Below, piece by piece: positions 33,046-41,527 of a stretch of 64,000 bases of DNA. The DNA lies in contig NZ_JAAITA010000006.1 in the NCBI RefSeq assembly GCF_013304445.1, forward strand, positions 89,685 to 153,684, read 5' to 3'. This DNA comes from Blautia hansenii (lineage in GTDB: Bacteria; Bacillota; Clostridia; Lachnospirales; Lachnospiraceae). The translations under genes were made by a program, and so were the position numbers. Under the pieces are notes generated by a model. The model ran no database searches and was not told where the DNA came from. It saw only the letters and a list, made by a program, of their open reading frames with translations. Within the stretch, counting starts at the first letter, position 1, and the number at the start of each line of letters is the position of its first letter.

Positions 33046-33942
33046 ATGGGACTTACAGTAGAGAATCTGACAAAGCGGTTTGGAGAAAAAACAGCGATTC
33101 ATCATCTGAATTTTGTCATGGAGGAGCCGGGAGTATTTGGACTGCTGGGAACCAATGGTGCAGGGAAAACCACAACCATACGCAGCATTCTGGGTATTAT
33201 GCAGCCGGATGAAGGAAAGGCACTCTGGAATGGAAAGAAAATTACCAGGGATACCCTGGCTTTCGGATATCTGCCGGAAGAAAGAGGCATTTATATGAAA
33301 GCAAAGGTTCTGGAACAGTTGATTTATTTTGGCATGCTCAGAGGCATGAAGAAAGCAGAGGCGAAACAATCGGCGCAGGAACTTATGGAACAGCTTCAGG
33401 TGACAGAGTACCAGAACATGCAGGCAGAAAAGCTGTCAAAGGGAAATCAGCAGAAGATTCAGCTGATTGCAGCTATTATACACAGACCGCAGTTGATTTT
33501 TCTGGATGAACCTTTTTCCGGTCTGGATCCGGTAAATGCCGTAGTGCTGCGGAATCTGGTAAAAAAGCTGGTAAAGGAAGGCAAATATATCATACTTAGT
33601 ACCCATCAAATGGAAACGGTGGAGGAATACTGTAAAAATCTTGTGATTCTGGACAGAGGGAAAACTCTTTTAAGCGGCACTCTGAAAGATATCAAAAGGG
33701 CGTATGGACGAAGCAATCTGATTGTTTCTGCGGAAAAGGATGTCAGGGATATTGCAAGGCAGGAAGGTCTGGAGGTTTTCGAGGAAAGAGCCGCGGAGAC
33801 AGAGTATAAGATTCAGAGTGAGGAGATGGCCTGCCGTTTTTTGAAACATATGCTGGCAGAAGAAATTTACCCTTTGAAATTTCAGATTATGGAACCATCC
33901 TTACAGGAAATTTTTGTGAAAAAGGCAGGTGAGAGCAGATGA
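33046..33942 (+). CDS. ABC transporter ATP-binding protein, NatA-like
   Basis: 298 residues, GAGGAG site. Walker A GTNGAGKTTT near 36-45, Q-loop region, signature LSKGNQQKIQLIAA near 129, Walker B LIFLDEPFSGLDP near 150 and H-loop STHQMET near 184. The C-terminal 80 residues match the DUF4162-like extension of NatA/YhaQ-type exporters. Its stop overlaps the permease start as ATGA. It powers the neighbouring ABC-2 permease. Substrates of this subfamily include Na+ and antimicrobial compounds; nothing here decides between them. Confidence 0.93.
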   Translation: MGLTVENLTKRFGEKTAIHHLNFVMEEPGVFGLLGTNGAGKTTTIRSILGIMQPDEGKALWNGKKITRDTLAFGYLPEERGIYMKAKVLEQLIYFGMLRGMKKAEAKQSAQELMEQLQVTEYQNMQAEKLSKGNQQKIQLIAAIIHRPQLIFLDEPFSGLDPVNAVVLRNLVKKLVKEGKYIILSTHQMETVEEYCKNLVILDRGKTLLSGTLKDIKRAYGRSNLIVSAEKDVRDIARQEGLEVFEERAAETEYKIQSEEMACRFLKHMLAEEIYPLKFQIMEPSLQEIFVKKAGESR

Positions 33943-35183
33943 AACAAATGCTGATTGTGTTTGTCTATACCTTAAAAGAAGGAATCCGCAAAAAAGCGTT
34001 TTGGATTTCAACCATTATCATTATGGCAGCCGTGCTGCTGTTGTGCGCCGTTCCCAGAGTCTTTACAGCATTTACAGGAGAAAAGTCCACGGAAAAAGCA
34101 GACCATGAGAAAAAAGGTACCTGTTATCTTCTGGATGAAGTGGGGATTTTTCAGCAAAATCTTGAAATGTTTCAGGAACTGTATCCGGAACTTGATTTCC
34201 AGATTGCAGAGAACGAAAATCTGGAAACCTTGAAACAGGAAATTAAGGAGAAAGAAGACGATTCTCTTATTTATATTGAAAAGACAGACGGACAGCCAGT
34301 GGTACATGTGGTCAATGCAAATTTTATGAAAGGAATCAGTGCGAAAAATACAGCAGCTGTCTGTGACCAAATTATGCAGTCCCAGTCCCTCCGCGAGTTG
34401 GGCGTGGGAGAGCAGCAGATAAAAGTCATACAGACGCCCCTGTCCTATACGGAAGAATATGCAGGAGAGATGGATATAACAGGCTATATTCTCGGTGTTT
34501 TTATGACTATTGTTATGTTCTTTGCGGTTTATTATTATGGAAATGGGGTGGCTATGTCCGTAGCTGCCGAAAAAACCTCCAGAGTTATGGAAACACTGAT
34601 TGTCTCAGCAAAACCTTCCAGGATTTTAGCAGGAAAATGTCTGGGCATGGGTGTTGTGGGGCTTTTGCAGCTGGGAGGCCTCCTGGTCTTTGGCGGATTG
34701 TGTTATAAATATCTGTTGCCCAACGATGTACAGCTGGGTGGAATTCAGCTTTCCGGAATTTCTGTTTCTGCAGGTACGGTAATTTTGCTGCTTGTGTACT
34801 TTATACTGGGCTATGCGCTGTATGCAGTGCTGAATTCCGTATGTGGTGCAGCAGTCAGCAGAATTGAAGACTTAAATGCAGCCCTGCTTCCGGTTTCCAT
34901 TGTTGCAATCCTTGGTTTTTACTTAGGATATTTTACTTCCATTGCAGGAGGAGGCAGCAGTACCTTAACAGCTCTGGCCCTGTACCTGCCCATATCTTCT
35001 CCTTTTGCAGTACCTTTTAAACTGTTGACAGGAGAAATCGAGCCGGTACAAATCGGTGTTTCCCTTGCCGTTTTGGCCGTTACAATTGTAGTAGCTGCAG
35101 TTATAGCTTCAAAGATATACAGTATTTCTGTAATGCATTATGGAAAACCCTTAAAATTAAAAGATATGAAAAAAATGAAATAA
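33939..35183 (+). CDS. ABC-2 type permease, NatB/YhaP-like
   Basis: 414 residues. One N-terminal membrane span (about 20-40) is followed by a large extracytoplasmic domain (about 45-175), then five to six spans from about 178 to 395. The VAAEKTSRVMETLIVSAKPS segment near 207 is a marked motif of NatB/YhaP permeases. A basic tail (KPLKLKDMKKMK) ends the protein. With the overlapping ATPase gene it makes an exporter, part of the XRE-led four-gene operon, closed by a terminator. Confidence 0.9.
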   Translation: MKQMLIVFVYTLKEGIRKKAFWISTIIIMAAVLLLCAVPRVFTAFTGEKSTEKADHEKKGTCYLLDEVGIFQQNLEMFQELYPELDFQIAENENLETLKQEIKEKEDDSLIYIEKTDGQPVVHVVNANFMKGISAKNTAAVCDQIMQSQSLRELGVGEQQIKVIQTPLSYTEEYAGEMDITGYILGVFMTIVMFFAVYYYGNGVAMSVAAEKTSRVMETLIVSAKPSRILAGKCLGMGVVGLLQLGGLLVFGGLCYKYLLPNDVQLGGIQLSGISVSAGTVILLLVYFILGYALYAVLNSVCGAAVSRIEDLNAALLPVSIVAILGFYLGYFTSIAGGGSSTLTALALYLPISSPFAVPFKLLTGEIEPVQIGVSLAVLAVTIVVAAVIASKIYSISVMHYGKPLKLKDMKKMK

Positions 35184-35196
35184 GAGAAGAAAGAAA

Positions 35197-35224
35197 GGGG
35201 GCTGCCGGAACAGTCCCCTCTTAA
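35197..35224. terminator. Terminator after the exporter operon
   Basis: GGGG-CTG pairs with CAG-CCCC around a short loop, followed by TCTTAAAATCTTATTTT. It lies just before the convergent nagB stop. Confidence 0.6.
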
Positions 35225-35228
35225 AATC

Positions 35229-35957
35229 TTATTTTACTTTGGAAAGCGCTGCTTCATCCGCTACGATGGTAACATCCGGGTGCAGCTGTAAGATAGAAGC
35301 CGGAACCTTTGGTGTAACCGGGCCGTTGATAACTTCATTGAGAATTTCCGCCTTGTCAGCTCCGCTGACTACAACCAGAATTTTCTTTGCACTCATAATG
35401 GTGCCGATTCCCATAGTGTAAGCCTGACGGGGAACATCGGCTTCGTTTTCAAAGAAACGTTTGTTGGCCTGAATGGTGCTTTCTGTTAAATCTACGCAAT
35501 GTGTCGTTTTTGGAAAATCTTCTGCAGGTTCATTGAAACCAATGTGTCCGTTGTGTCCCAGACCTAAAAGCTGCAAATCAATGCCCCCCGCACGGCGAAT
35601 AATTTCTTCATATTCTCTGCAGGCTGCATCGCTGTCTTCATTTAATCCGTCCGGCACAAAAGTACATTCCTTGCGGATATTTACAGAGTCAAACAGGTTG
35701 TGGTTCATGAAATAACGGTAACTCTGGTCATTGTCTCCGCTTAATCCTCTGTATTCATCTAAGTTGCAGGAAGTAATCTGAGAAAAATCCAAATCCCCTT
35801 CTTCATACCATTTTATCAGATTTTTATAAGTTCCCACAGGTGTAGAACCGGTTGCAAGTCCTAACACACAGTCAGGATTTAAAATTACCTGAGAAGCAAT
35901 TATATGCGCTGCCTTTCTGCTCATTTCATCATAGTCTTTGGTTTTGTAAATTTTCAT
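35229..35957 (-). CDS. nagB: Glucosamine-6-phosphate deaminase
   Basis: 242 residues, the normal bacterial size. It converts glucosamine 6-phosphate to fructose 6-phosphate and ammonia, the last step of amino-sugar use. Motifs are LGLATGSTPVGTYKNLI near 33, CNLDEYRGL near 63 (catalytic Asp), LLGLGHNGHIGFNEPAEDF near 129 (active-site His) and the TMGIGTIMSAKKIL segment. AAAGGAG precedes the start. nagA is not beside it. The gene stands alone on its own promoter, divergent in context from the HexNAc salvage cluster at 43.7-46.9 kb but chemically related to it. Confidence 0.96.
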   Translation of the reverse strand: MKIYKTKDYDEMSRKAAHIIASQVILNPDCVLGLATGSTPVGTYKNLIKWYEEGDLDFSQITSCNLDEYRGLSGDNDQSYRYFMNHNLFDSVNIRKECTFVPDGLNEDSDAACREYEEIIRRAGGIDLQLLGLGHNGHIGFNEPAEDFPKTTHCVDLTESTIQANKRFFENEADVPRQAYTMGIGTIMSAKKILVVVSGADKAEILNEVINGPVTPKVPASILQLHPDVTIVADEAALSKVK

Positions 35958-36001
35958 AATACCTTCTCCTTTAAGCTGGGATTTTTTCCCGTAATATAAT
36001 T

Positions 36002-36030
36002 ATTATAATATGAAAGTAATTGAAACACAA
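36002..36030 (-). promoter_or_regulatory. nagB promoter
   Basis: On the minus strand TTGTGT and TATAAT are separated by exactly 17 bases, about 45 bases before the nagB start. Confidence 0.65.
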
Positions 36031-36032
36031 TG

Positions 36033-36090
36033 TAAAAAAACAGAAAGTAGAATCAAATTGGCAGGCGCAAAAGCAGAGACTACTTTCTGT
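36033..36090 (-). terminator. Terminator of the AraC-family gene
   Basis: On the minus strand ACAGAAAGTAG, which contains the stop codon, pairs with CTACTTTCTGT about 30 bases later and is followed by TTTTTTT. Confidence 0.8.
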
Positions 36091-36973
36091 CAGACAAAAC
36101 TTTAATGGAAGAAGCATATTCTGACGGCGTCATTCCGGTAATTTTCTTAAACTGCCGGGAAAAGTAGTGAATGGATGTATAGCCGATAAATTCAGATATC
36201 TGCGTAAAATTGTGATGATTTTCCCGAATGAGCTGTTTGGCCAGTTCAATTTTTAAATGGGAAAAATAATCAATGACACCGCAGTGTGTCTGCTCCCGGA
36301 AGAGTTTCTGCAGCTGGGAACGCCCGATTAAATTGTCCTGGCAGATGGTCTCAATGGTCAGCCGCTCGCAGATGTGTTCTTCCAGATAAGTCGTAATCCG
36401 GTTGTAAATCAGAGAATCATTCTTCTGCTTAATGGATTTGATAGCAGGAGCGGAAAGCGTGCCCTCATCCATCTGGCGAATCATCAAAATCAAAAGCGTT
36501 TCCAGATATAGTTTAATCAACTGTTCAGAACCAAAGGGAGCTGTCTCCCGACGAAGCATTTCGGTGGTTCCAGGGTCGTCCAATGGATTGGCAATGCAGT
36601 GCTTGGCCTCATAAATAATCTGGGCAAGGAGATTTCGCTCCTGTTCGCCAATGCTGGTCAGCAGATTTTCAAAATATTTCATACAGGGAGAATGGCACTC
36701 AAAGGAGATGACTACCAGGTTGGGGGCAATGGTTCCATTCGCCTTTACGGTGTGAAATTCGTCCGGCTTGTGGAAAATGATTTCTCCTTTTTTCAGCGTA
36801 TGGTGGATATTTCCGGCACATACCTCCACTTCCCCTTTATCCACGCACAGAAATTCCCAGAAATCATGTGTCTCTCCGGGAAAATTATAGTCGCTCATAT
36901 ATTCAAAGTAATGAATCGTAATAATTTTATTGATTTCAATGTCTTTTTTTAGTTCCAGACTTGTAAATGACAT
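36080..36973 (-). CDS. AraC-family transcriptional regulator with cupin sensor domain
   Basis: 297 residues; ATG at 36973 behind AGGAGG, which removes 66 spurious N-terminal residues. The N-terminal 100 residues form a cupin-like ligand-binding domain (DFWEFLCVDKGEVEVCAGNI, KKGEIIFHKPDEFHTV). The C-terminal 100 residues form two helix-turn-helix motifs (LTIETICQDNLIGRSQLQKL and the ISEFIGYTSIHYFSRQFKKI segment) ending TPSEYASS. It lies between nagB and the divergently oriented sulfatase maturase, so both are candidate targets. The ligand is probably a sugar; unknown. Confidence 0.92.
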   Translation of the reverse strand: MSFTSLELKKDIEINKIITIHYFEYMSDYNFPGETHDFWEFLCVDKGEVEVCAGNIHHTLKKGEIIFHKPDEFHTVKANGTIAPNLVVISFECHSPCMKYFENLLTSIGEQERNLLAQIIYEAKHCIANPLDDPGTTEMLRRETAPFGSEQLIKLYLETLLILMIRQMDEGTLSAPAIKSIKQKNDSLIYNRITTYLEEHICERLTIETICQDNLIGRSQLQKLFREQTHCGVIDYFSHLKIELAKQLIRENHHNFTQISEFIGYTSIHYFSRQFKKITGMTPSEYASSIKVLSDRK

Positions 36974-37087
36974 GACAAACCTCCTGAATAGGAAAATATA
37001 TTCGTTTTTATTATAAAGGATTGCAGAGAAAAAATCCATATGTTGTCCTAAAATGTCTGGAAAAGCAATGAATTTACAGACAGGATA

Positions 37088-37096
37088 TGGTAGAAT
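37088..37096 (+). promoter_or_regulatory. Extended -10 promoter for the sulfatase maturase
   Basis: TGGTAGAAT, 35 bases before the start codon, with TTTACA too close to be its -35. It may depend on the divergent AraC-type regulator. Confidence 0.45.
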
Positions 37097-37130
37097 AAAA
37101 CATAAGAATTGAGAAAAGGCGGAGAAGGAA

Positions 37131-38225
37131 ATGAAACATGTACAATTAATGATGAAACCGGCATCTTCCAACTGTAATCTGCGGTGTGCCTATTGTTTTT
37201 ATGAAGATGAATGTAAAAACAGAGAAATCCCATCCTATGGAATTATGAAAGAGGCAGTTTTGGAAACCGTGGTGCGAAAAGCTCTGGAGGCAGCAGAAGA
37301 AAGCTGCACTTTTGGTTTTCAGGGGGGAGAACCAACACTGGCCGGACTGGAATTTTTTGAAAAGTTTATAGCGTTCACGAAAAAATATAAGAAACCCGAA
37401 ACAAAGCTGTACTTCTGTCTGCAGACCAATGGAACACTGCTGGATGAGAAGTGGACGGAATTTTTAAGAGAAAATCATTTTCTGGTGGGAATTTCTTTGG
37501 ATGGGACCAAAGAAATTCACGACAGAAACCGGCAGGACGCCGGTGGGAAGGGCACTTTCCAGAAGATTTTAAAGAATGCGAAAAATCTGCAGAAGAACCA
37601 TGTAGAGGTGAACATTCTGTGTGTGCTTACCAAACAGAGCGCCAGAAAGATTACGTCTGTTTATCAGTATCTGAAAAAAGAGGGATTTTATTATCAGCAG
37701 TATATTCCCTGTCTGGACCCGTTGGGAGAGAAGGAGGGGCAGAACCCCTGGTCTTTGACGCCGGAGATTTATGGAGAGGCTTTAAAGTCCCTGTTTGATC
37801 TGTGGTTTGAGGATGTACGAAAAGGTACTATGGTTTCAATTCGGGAATTTGATAACTGGCTGTCCATGTTAAAGGGTTTTCCGCCGGAAGCCTGTTCCCA
37901 GACGGGAAGGTGTTCCATGCAGAATATTATTGAAGCAGACGGAGGGGTGTATCCCTGTGATTTTTATGTGCTGGACAACTGCAGGATTGCCAATGTGCAG
38001 GATGAGAAGTTCCGGTTTTTCCAGGGGATCTTTCCGGAAATGGAATTTTTCAGCCAGGGCAGGAAACGTGGAGAAGAGTGTACTGCCTGCAGATGGTATC
38101 CTCTTTGCCGGGGCGGCTGCAGAAGAAATTATACAGAGGAAAATAAGAATTATTTCTGCAAGTCTTATCAGGAATTTTTTGCCTATGCTATCAGCAGGCT
38201 GGAATGGCTGGCAGCCAGACTGTAG
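37131..38225 (+). CDS. Anaerobic sulfatase-maturating enzyme (radical SAM, SPASM)
   Basis: 364 residues, GGAGAAGG site. It oxidises the Cys (or Ser) of a sulfatase motif to formylglycine without oxygen. The radical SAM cluster ligands are C15, C19 and C22 in SSNCNLRCAYCFYED. GFQGGEPTLAGLEFF follows near 63 (SAM-binding GGEP). The C-terminal SPASM region has many Cys residues, in CSQTGRCSM near 255, YPCDFYVLDNC near 275 and the CTACRWYPLCRGGC cluster near 320, for two extra 4Fe-4S clusters. A sulfatase gene converges on it, and two more sulfatases start the window. The fold call is very strong. Confidence 0.95.
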   Translation: MKHVQLMMKPASSNCNLRCAYCFYEDECKNREIPSYGIMKEAVLETVVRKALEAAEESCTFGFQGGEPTLAGLEFFEKFIAFTKKYKKPETKLYFCLQTNGTLLDEKWTEFLRENHFLVGISLDGTKEIHDRNRQDAGGKGTFQKILKNAKNLQKNHVEVNILCVLTKQSARKITSVYQYLKKEGFYYQQYIPCLDPLGEKEGQNPWSLTPEIYGEALKSLFDLWFEDVRKGTMVSIREFDNWLSMLKGFPPEACSQTGRCSMQNIIEADGGVYPCDFYVLDNCRIANVQDEKFRFFQGIFPEMEFFSQGRKRGEECTACRWYPLCRGGCRRNYTEENKNYFCKSYQEFFAYAISRLEWLAARL

Positions 38226-38256
38226 GGGACTGCTGCCAGCTGCGGCAGTCCCTTTG
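38226..38256 (+). terminator. Terminator after the sulfatase maturase
   Basis: GGGACTGC-GC pairs with GC-GCAGTCCC around a small loop, then CTTTG. The short T run makes it moderate in strength. Confidence 0.6.
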
Positions 38257-38279
38257 TAAATGGCAGCCCCCAAAGGGAT

Positions 38280-39728
38280 TCAGGAAGGCATATACGGCGG
38301 ATAGGGCTGTCCGGGAATCAGCTTGGTTCCGTCTGAAAAGCCCTCCGGCCGGTTCTTTAAAGTCTGGATTAAGCAATCCCGCAGCTGACAGATACGGTTC
38401 TGGCAGACCGGATTGTCTATTTCGTTATGCAGCTCTTTTGGGTCATCCAGCAGACGGAAATACTGCTCGGTTCCGGTTTCGCTGTACCAGATGAATTTAT
38501 CCTGGGGCGTTACCAGCCAGTGATTGGAGTATTCTCCGTAGGAGTGTTCGCCGTGGAGCACTTCCCGCAGAGCTTTTTGCGGCTGCTCTATAAGCGGCAG
38601 CATGCTTTTTCCGTCCAGGGTATCTGGAATATGGGTATGAACAAAATCCAGCAGAGTAGGCATGACGTCCCGAAGTTCCACCAGACTGTGGGAAACCGTA
38701 CCTGGTGTGAGCCCCGGAAGAAGCCTGTCGTTTCCTGAGAGAATCAGGGGGATGCGGATACTGCCCTGGTATGGCCGGGATTTGCGGAACATGTGGTGGT
38801 CACAGAGTTCTTCCCCGTGGTCGGAAGTAAAGAGAATCAGAGTATCCTCATAAACGCCGTATTCTACCAAAGCCTGAATCAGACGTCCAATCTGATGGTC
38901 CAGATGAGTAATGCAGGCATAATATCCCACTTGAGCTTCCCGTATTAAATCTTTATCCAGAGGACCGCATTTGGAATCAAAAACCCGTCCCTGACTCTTT
39001 AACAGTTCTTCGGTTTCCCAGTCGCCCAGAGCAGGCGGTGTCAGTTCTTTCCGATTGTACAAATCAAAATAATAAGAAGGCGCATCAAAGGGCGGGTGAG
39101 GACGCAGATAAGAAGCCATAAGGAAGAAAGGTTTTTGCGGGTCTTTTCTGCGCAAAAAATCGATGCTGCGGTCTGTCACCCAGTTGGTGGGATGGTATTT
39201 TTCCTCATAAATCCAGGGACGAGCCACCCAGCTGTTGCATTCCAGTCCGGTATCCGTTACGTCTGCGTCGATGCCTTTTTCCTGTTTCAGCCAGTGAAAG
39301 TAATCATCGGCATTTTTCTGGGACTCCTGCCAGGGGACACTGGTATAGCGGGCGCTGTGAAGATAGCCGTCGTGAAGCTCAACATTGTGGAAACCCAGAT
39401 AATTCCGCAGTGGGTGTACATGCATTTTCCCCACACACTGGCAGTAGTATCCTGCTTTGGAAAGTTCGCCTGCCATAGTGTGTGGATAATCCCAGATAAT
39501 GCCATCCTCATAGCCGGTTCGCTTGTGATGTTCCTGGGACAGACCGGTGTGAAGAGCGGCTCTGGCGGCAATGCAGCTTGGGCAGGCGCTGTAGGCATTG
39601 TCAAAAGAAATACCCCGGCTGGCCAGTGTATCCAGATAAGGAGTTTTGACATCCGGATGTCTGGCAAAGCCCAGACAGTCCCCACGAAGCTGGTCAGTCA
39701 TAATCAGTAAAATATTAGGCTGTTTCAA
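38280..39728 (-). CDS. Sulfatase with C-x-A-x-R maturation motif
   Basis: 482 residues if started at TTG 39728, which has GGAGG 8 bases before it; an ATG five codons earlier (39743) contains that GGAGG and has no site of its own. Type I sulfatase: N-terminal NILLIMTDQLRGDCLG with metal ligand Asp12, maturation motif C52-I-A-A-R56 inside SACPSCIAARAALHTG, VGKMHVHP near 100, and LFTSDHGEELCDHHMF near 298. Ala replaces the usual Pro, a variant reported to be accepted by anaerobic maturases. No signal peptide, so cytoplasmic. It is convergent with the maturase gene. The substrate is unknown. Confidence 0.9.
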   Translation of the reverse strand: MKQPNILLIMTDQLRGDCLGFARHPDVKTPYLDTLASRGISFDNAYSACPSCIAARAALHTGLSQEHHKRTGYEDGIIWDYPHTMAGELSKAGYYCQCVGKMHVHPLRNYLGFHNVELHDGYLHSARYTSVPWQESQKNADDYFHWLKQEKGIDADVTDTGLECNSWVARPWIYEEKYHPTNWVTDRSIDFLRRKDPQKPFFLMASYLRPHPPFDAPSYYFDLYNRKELTPPALGDWETEELLKSQGRVFDSKCGPLDKDLIREAQVGYYACITHLDHQIGRLIQALVEYGVYEDTLILFTSDHGEELCDHHMFRKSRPYQGSIRIPLILSGNDRLLPGLTPGTVSHSLVELRDVMPTLLDFVHTHIPDTLDGKSMLPLIEQPQKALREVLHGEHSYGEYSNHWLVTPQDKFIWYSETGTEQYFRLLDDPKELHNEIDNPVCQNRICQLRDCLIQTLKNRPEGFSDGTKLIPGQPYPPYMPS

Positions 39729-39761
39729 AGGTGATTCCTCCATTCATCAAAATTACCTATA

Positions 39762-39790
39762 AATATACGATGTTTCTCTGAAAAAGACAA
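39762..39790 (-). promoter_or_regulatory. Promoter for the minus-strand sulfatase
   Basis: On the minus strand TTGTCT and TATATT have a 17-base spacer, about 34 bases before the TTG start. The rest of the 315-base gap to the next lipoprotein gene (39729-40043) is A- and G-rich with no further gene. Confidence 0.6.
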
Positions 39791-39977
39791 GGTTTTTTCC
39801 GGAAATGCCCGTTTGTGTTATGAAAAGTGATGAAAGAGAAGAAGATGAAAGAAAAAAATATAAGAGGAAAAAAGAGCAAAAGATAAAAAGAGAAGGAGAA
39901 TTTTGGGCAAAATAACGATGTGAAAGACGATTGTATAAAAGTTACAGCAGATAGTACAAATACAAAAATAGAAAATA

Positions 39978-39986
39978 TGGTATAAT
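39978..39986 (+). promoter_or_regulatory. Extended -10 promoter of the second CUT1 operon
   Basis: TGGTATAAT, 58 bases before the lipoprotein start, preceded by the A-rich TAGTACAAATACAAAAATAG tract. No clear -35 hexamer. Confidence 0.6.
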
Positions 39987-40043
39987 GATTCGGTGAGATT
40001 TAAGAAAGATAGTTACTATCTACAATCTAGGGAGGAATTAGTA

Positions 40044-41450
40044 ATGAAAATGAAGATGGTAAAGAAACTTGTAGCCATGGCTCTTGTTTCAACAATGACA
40101 TTGTCCGGACTTGCTGCATGTGGAGGCGAAACAGCAGATACAAACAAAGATACAAGTAAGGATACTGCAAAAGAAGACAAGTCTGAAGGCAAAGAAGTGC
40201 TCAAATTAGCTGCTTTCAAAGGCGGTAACGGAGAAGAAATCTGGAACCAGATTGCAGCAGCATTTGAAGAAGAAAAGGGCGTTGACGTAGAATTAAACAT
40301 TTCTTCCGAATTAGATAAAGACCTGACAAAATCCATTCAGAAAGGTGACTTCCCTGACGTTGTATACTACAATCTGGGACAGAAAAGCGGTTTCACAGAA
40401 ACTATGCTGAAGGAAGGCGCAATCGCTGATATTACAGATGTATTTGATGACGAATTAAAAGGAAAGCTGTTAGACGGTATCACAGATGGTACAGACGCAC
40501 AGCCATACGCAGACGGCAAAATCTATCTGGCGCCTATCTTCTACACGCCGACAGGATTCTGGTACAACAAGAATCTGTTTGAAGGAGACCAGAAAAAATA
40601 TGACCTGCCGACAACATGGGAAGAGTTCTTTGCTTTAGGCGATAAGGCAAAAGCAGACGGGGTTTCCTTGTTTACATTCCCACAGGCTGGTTACCTGGAC
40701 GCAACGATGTACAGCATGTTAGCACAGGCCGGCGGTACAGAGTTCTATCAGAAAGCAATCAAATACGATGCAGATACATGGACATCTGACGAAGGGAAGA
40801 AAGTTCTGGATACATTAGGCAAACTGGTATCTGCTGATTACACAGAAAAAGATACTGTAGCAAATGCCAACGCAGACGGTGGTTTCAAAATCAACCAGCA
40901 GAACGTTATCGACAACAAAGCATTATTCATGCCAAACGGTAACTGGGTAATCGGTGAAATGGCTGCTACAACACCGGAAGACTTCAGATGGGGTATGATG
41001 CCTGCACCGAAGTGGGATGGAGATGAAAAACAGACCATGTACACATTCACAGAACAGATGTGGATTCCTGCAGAAGCAGAGCACATGGATCTTGCAAAAG
41101 AATTCATTAAATTTATGTATTCTGACACAGTTGTTGATATTTTATTAAATAACGAAACAACAGACAAAGAAACAGGAAAAACTTCTCCGGCACCAGTTGT
41201 TGCACCTGTAAAAGGCGCTGCTGACAAATTACCGGAAGGTACAACAAGAGACTGTTATGCAGCTTCTACAGCAGACAACATTGTAACCGTTACAGGCGGT
41301 TGGGTAGCTACACAGCCAATCGAAGGTCTGAACATGAAAGACGCAGTTTACGGACCGGCATACTCTGTAAATACAGGAGATATGACTGTTGAAGACTGGC
41401 AGAAACAGTTAGTGGAAACATGGGAAAAATGTGCAGGCGCTTTAGAATAA
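40044..41450 (+). CDS. CUT1 sugar ABC transporter substrate-binding lipoprotein
   Basis: 468 residues; ATG 40044 behind AGGGAGG. A proper lipoprotein signal peptide (MKMKMVKKLVAMALVSTMTL, then lipobox LAAC at about 24-27) is followed by an Asp/Lys-rich linker and a family 1 solute-binding domain. Typical segments are LKLAAFKGGNGEEIWNQIA, FYTPTGFWYNKNLFEG near 175, and MPNGNWVIGEMA near 310. It captures a sugar outside the membrane for the two permeases. Codon use is strongly biased, as for a highly expressed protein. Because salvage genes for N-acetylhexosamine follow, a HexNAc-containing disaccharide is a reasonable guess (inference). Confidence 0.95.
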   Translation: MKMKMVKKLVAMALVSTMTLSGLAACGGETADTNKDTSKDTAKEDKSEGKEVLKLAAFKGGNGEEIWNQIAAAFEEEKGVDVELNISSELDKDLTKSIQKGDFPDVVYYNLGQKSGFTETMLKEGAIADITDVFDDELKGKLLDGITDGTDAQPYADGKIYLAPIFYTPTGFWYNKNLFEGDQKKYDLPTTWEEFFALGDKAKADGVSLFTFPQAGYLDATMYSMLAQAGGTEFYQKAIKYDADTWTSDEGKKVLDTLGKLVSADYTEKDTVANANADGGFKINQQNVIDNKALFMPNGNWVIGEMAATTPEDFRWGMMPAPKWDGDEKQTMYTFTEQMWIPAEAEHMDLAKEFIKFMYSDTVVDILLNNETTDKETGKTSPAPVVAPVKGAADKLPEGTTRDCYAASTADNIVTVTGGWVATQPIEGLNMKDAVYGPAYSVNTGDMTVEDWQKQLVETWEKCAGALE

Positions 41451-41474
41451 GCACAATTTAAACCTGGTATCAGC

Positions 41475-41507
41475 AAACGGTGAGTTATTATAACTCACCG
41501 TTTTTAA
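41475..41507 (+). terminator. Attenuator hairpin between binding protein and permeases
   Basis: AAACGGTGAGTTA, a 3-base loop, then TAACTCACCGTTT and TTAAAAG. The stem is 13 bp and perfect. Same position and presumed role as the hairpin at 30041. Confidence 0.8.
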
Positions 41508-41527
41508 AAGAAACAAGGAGGAAAACC

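Noticed and set aside
38280..39743. ATG 39743 as the start of the third sulfatase
   Set aside because: The GGAGG needed for translation lies inside its first codons, and no site precedes it; TTG 39728 fits better.
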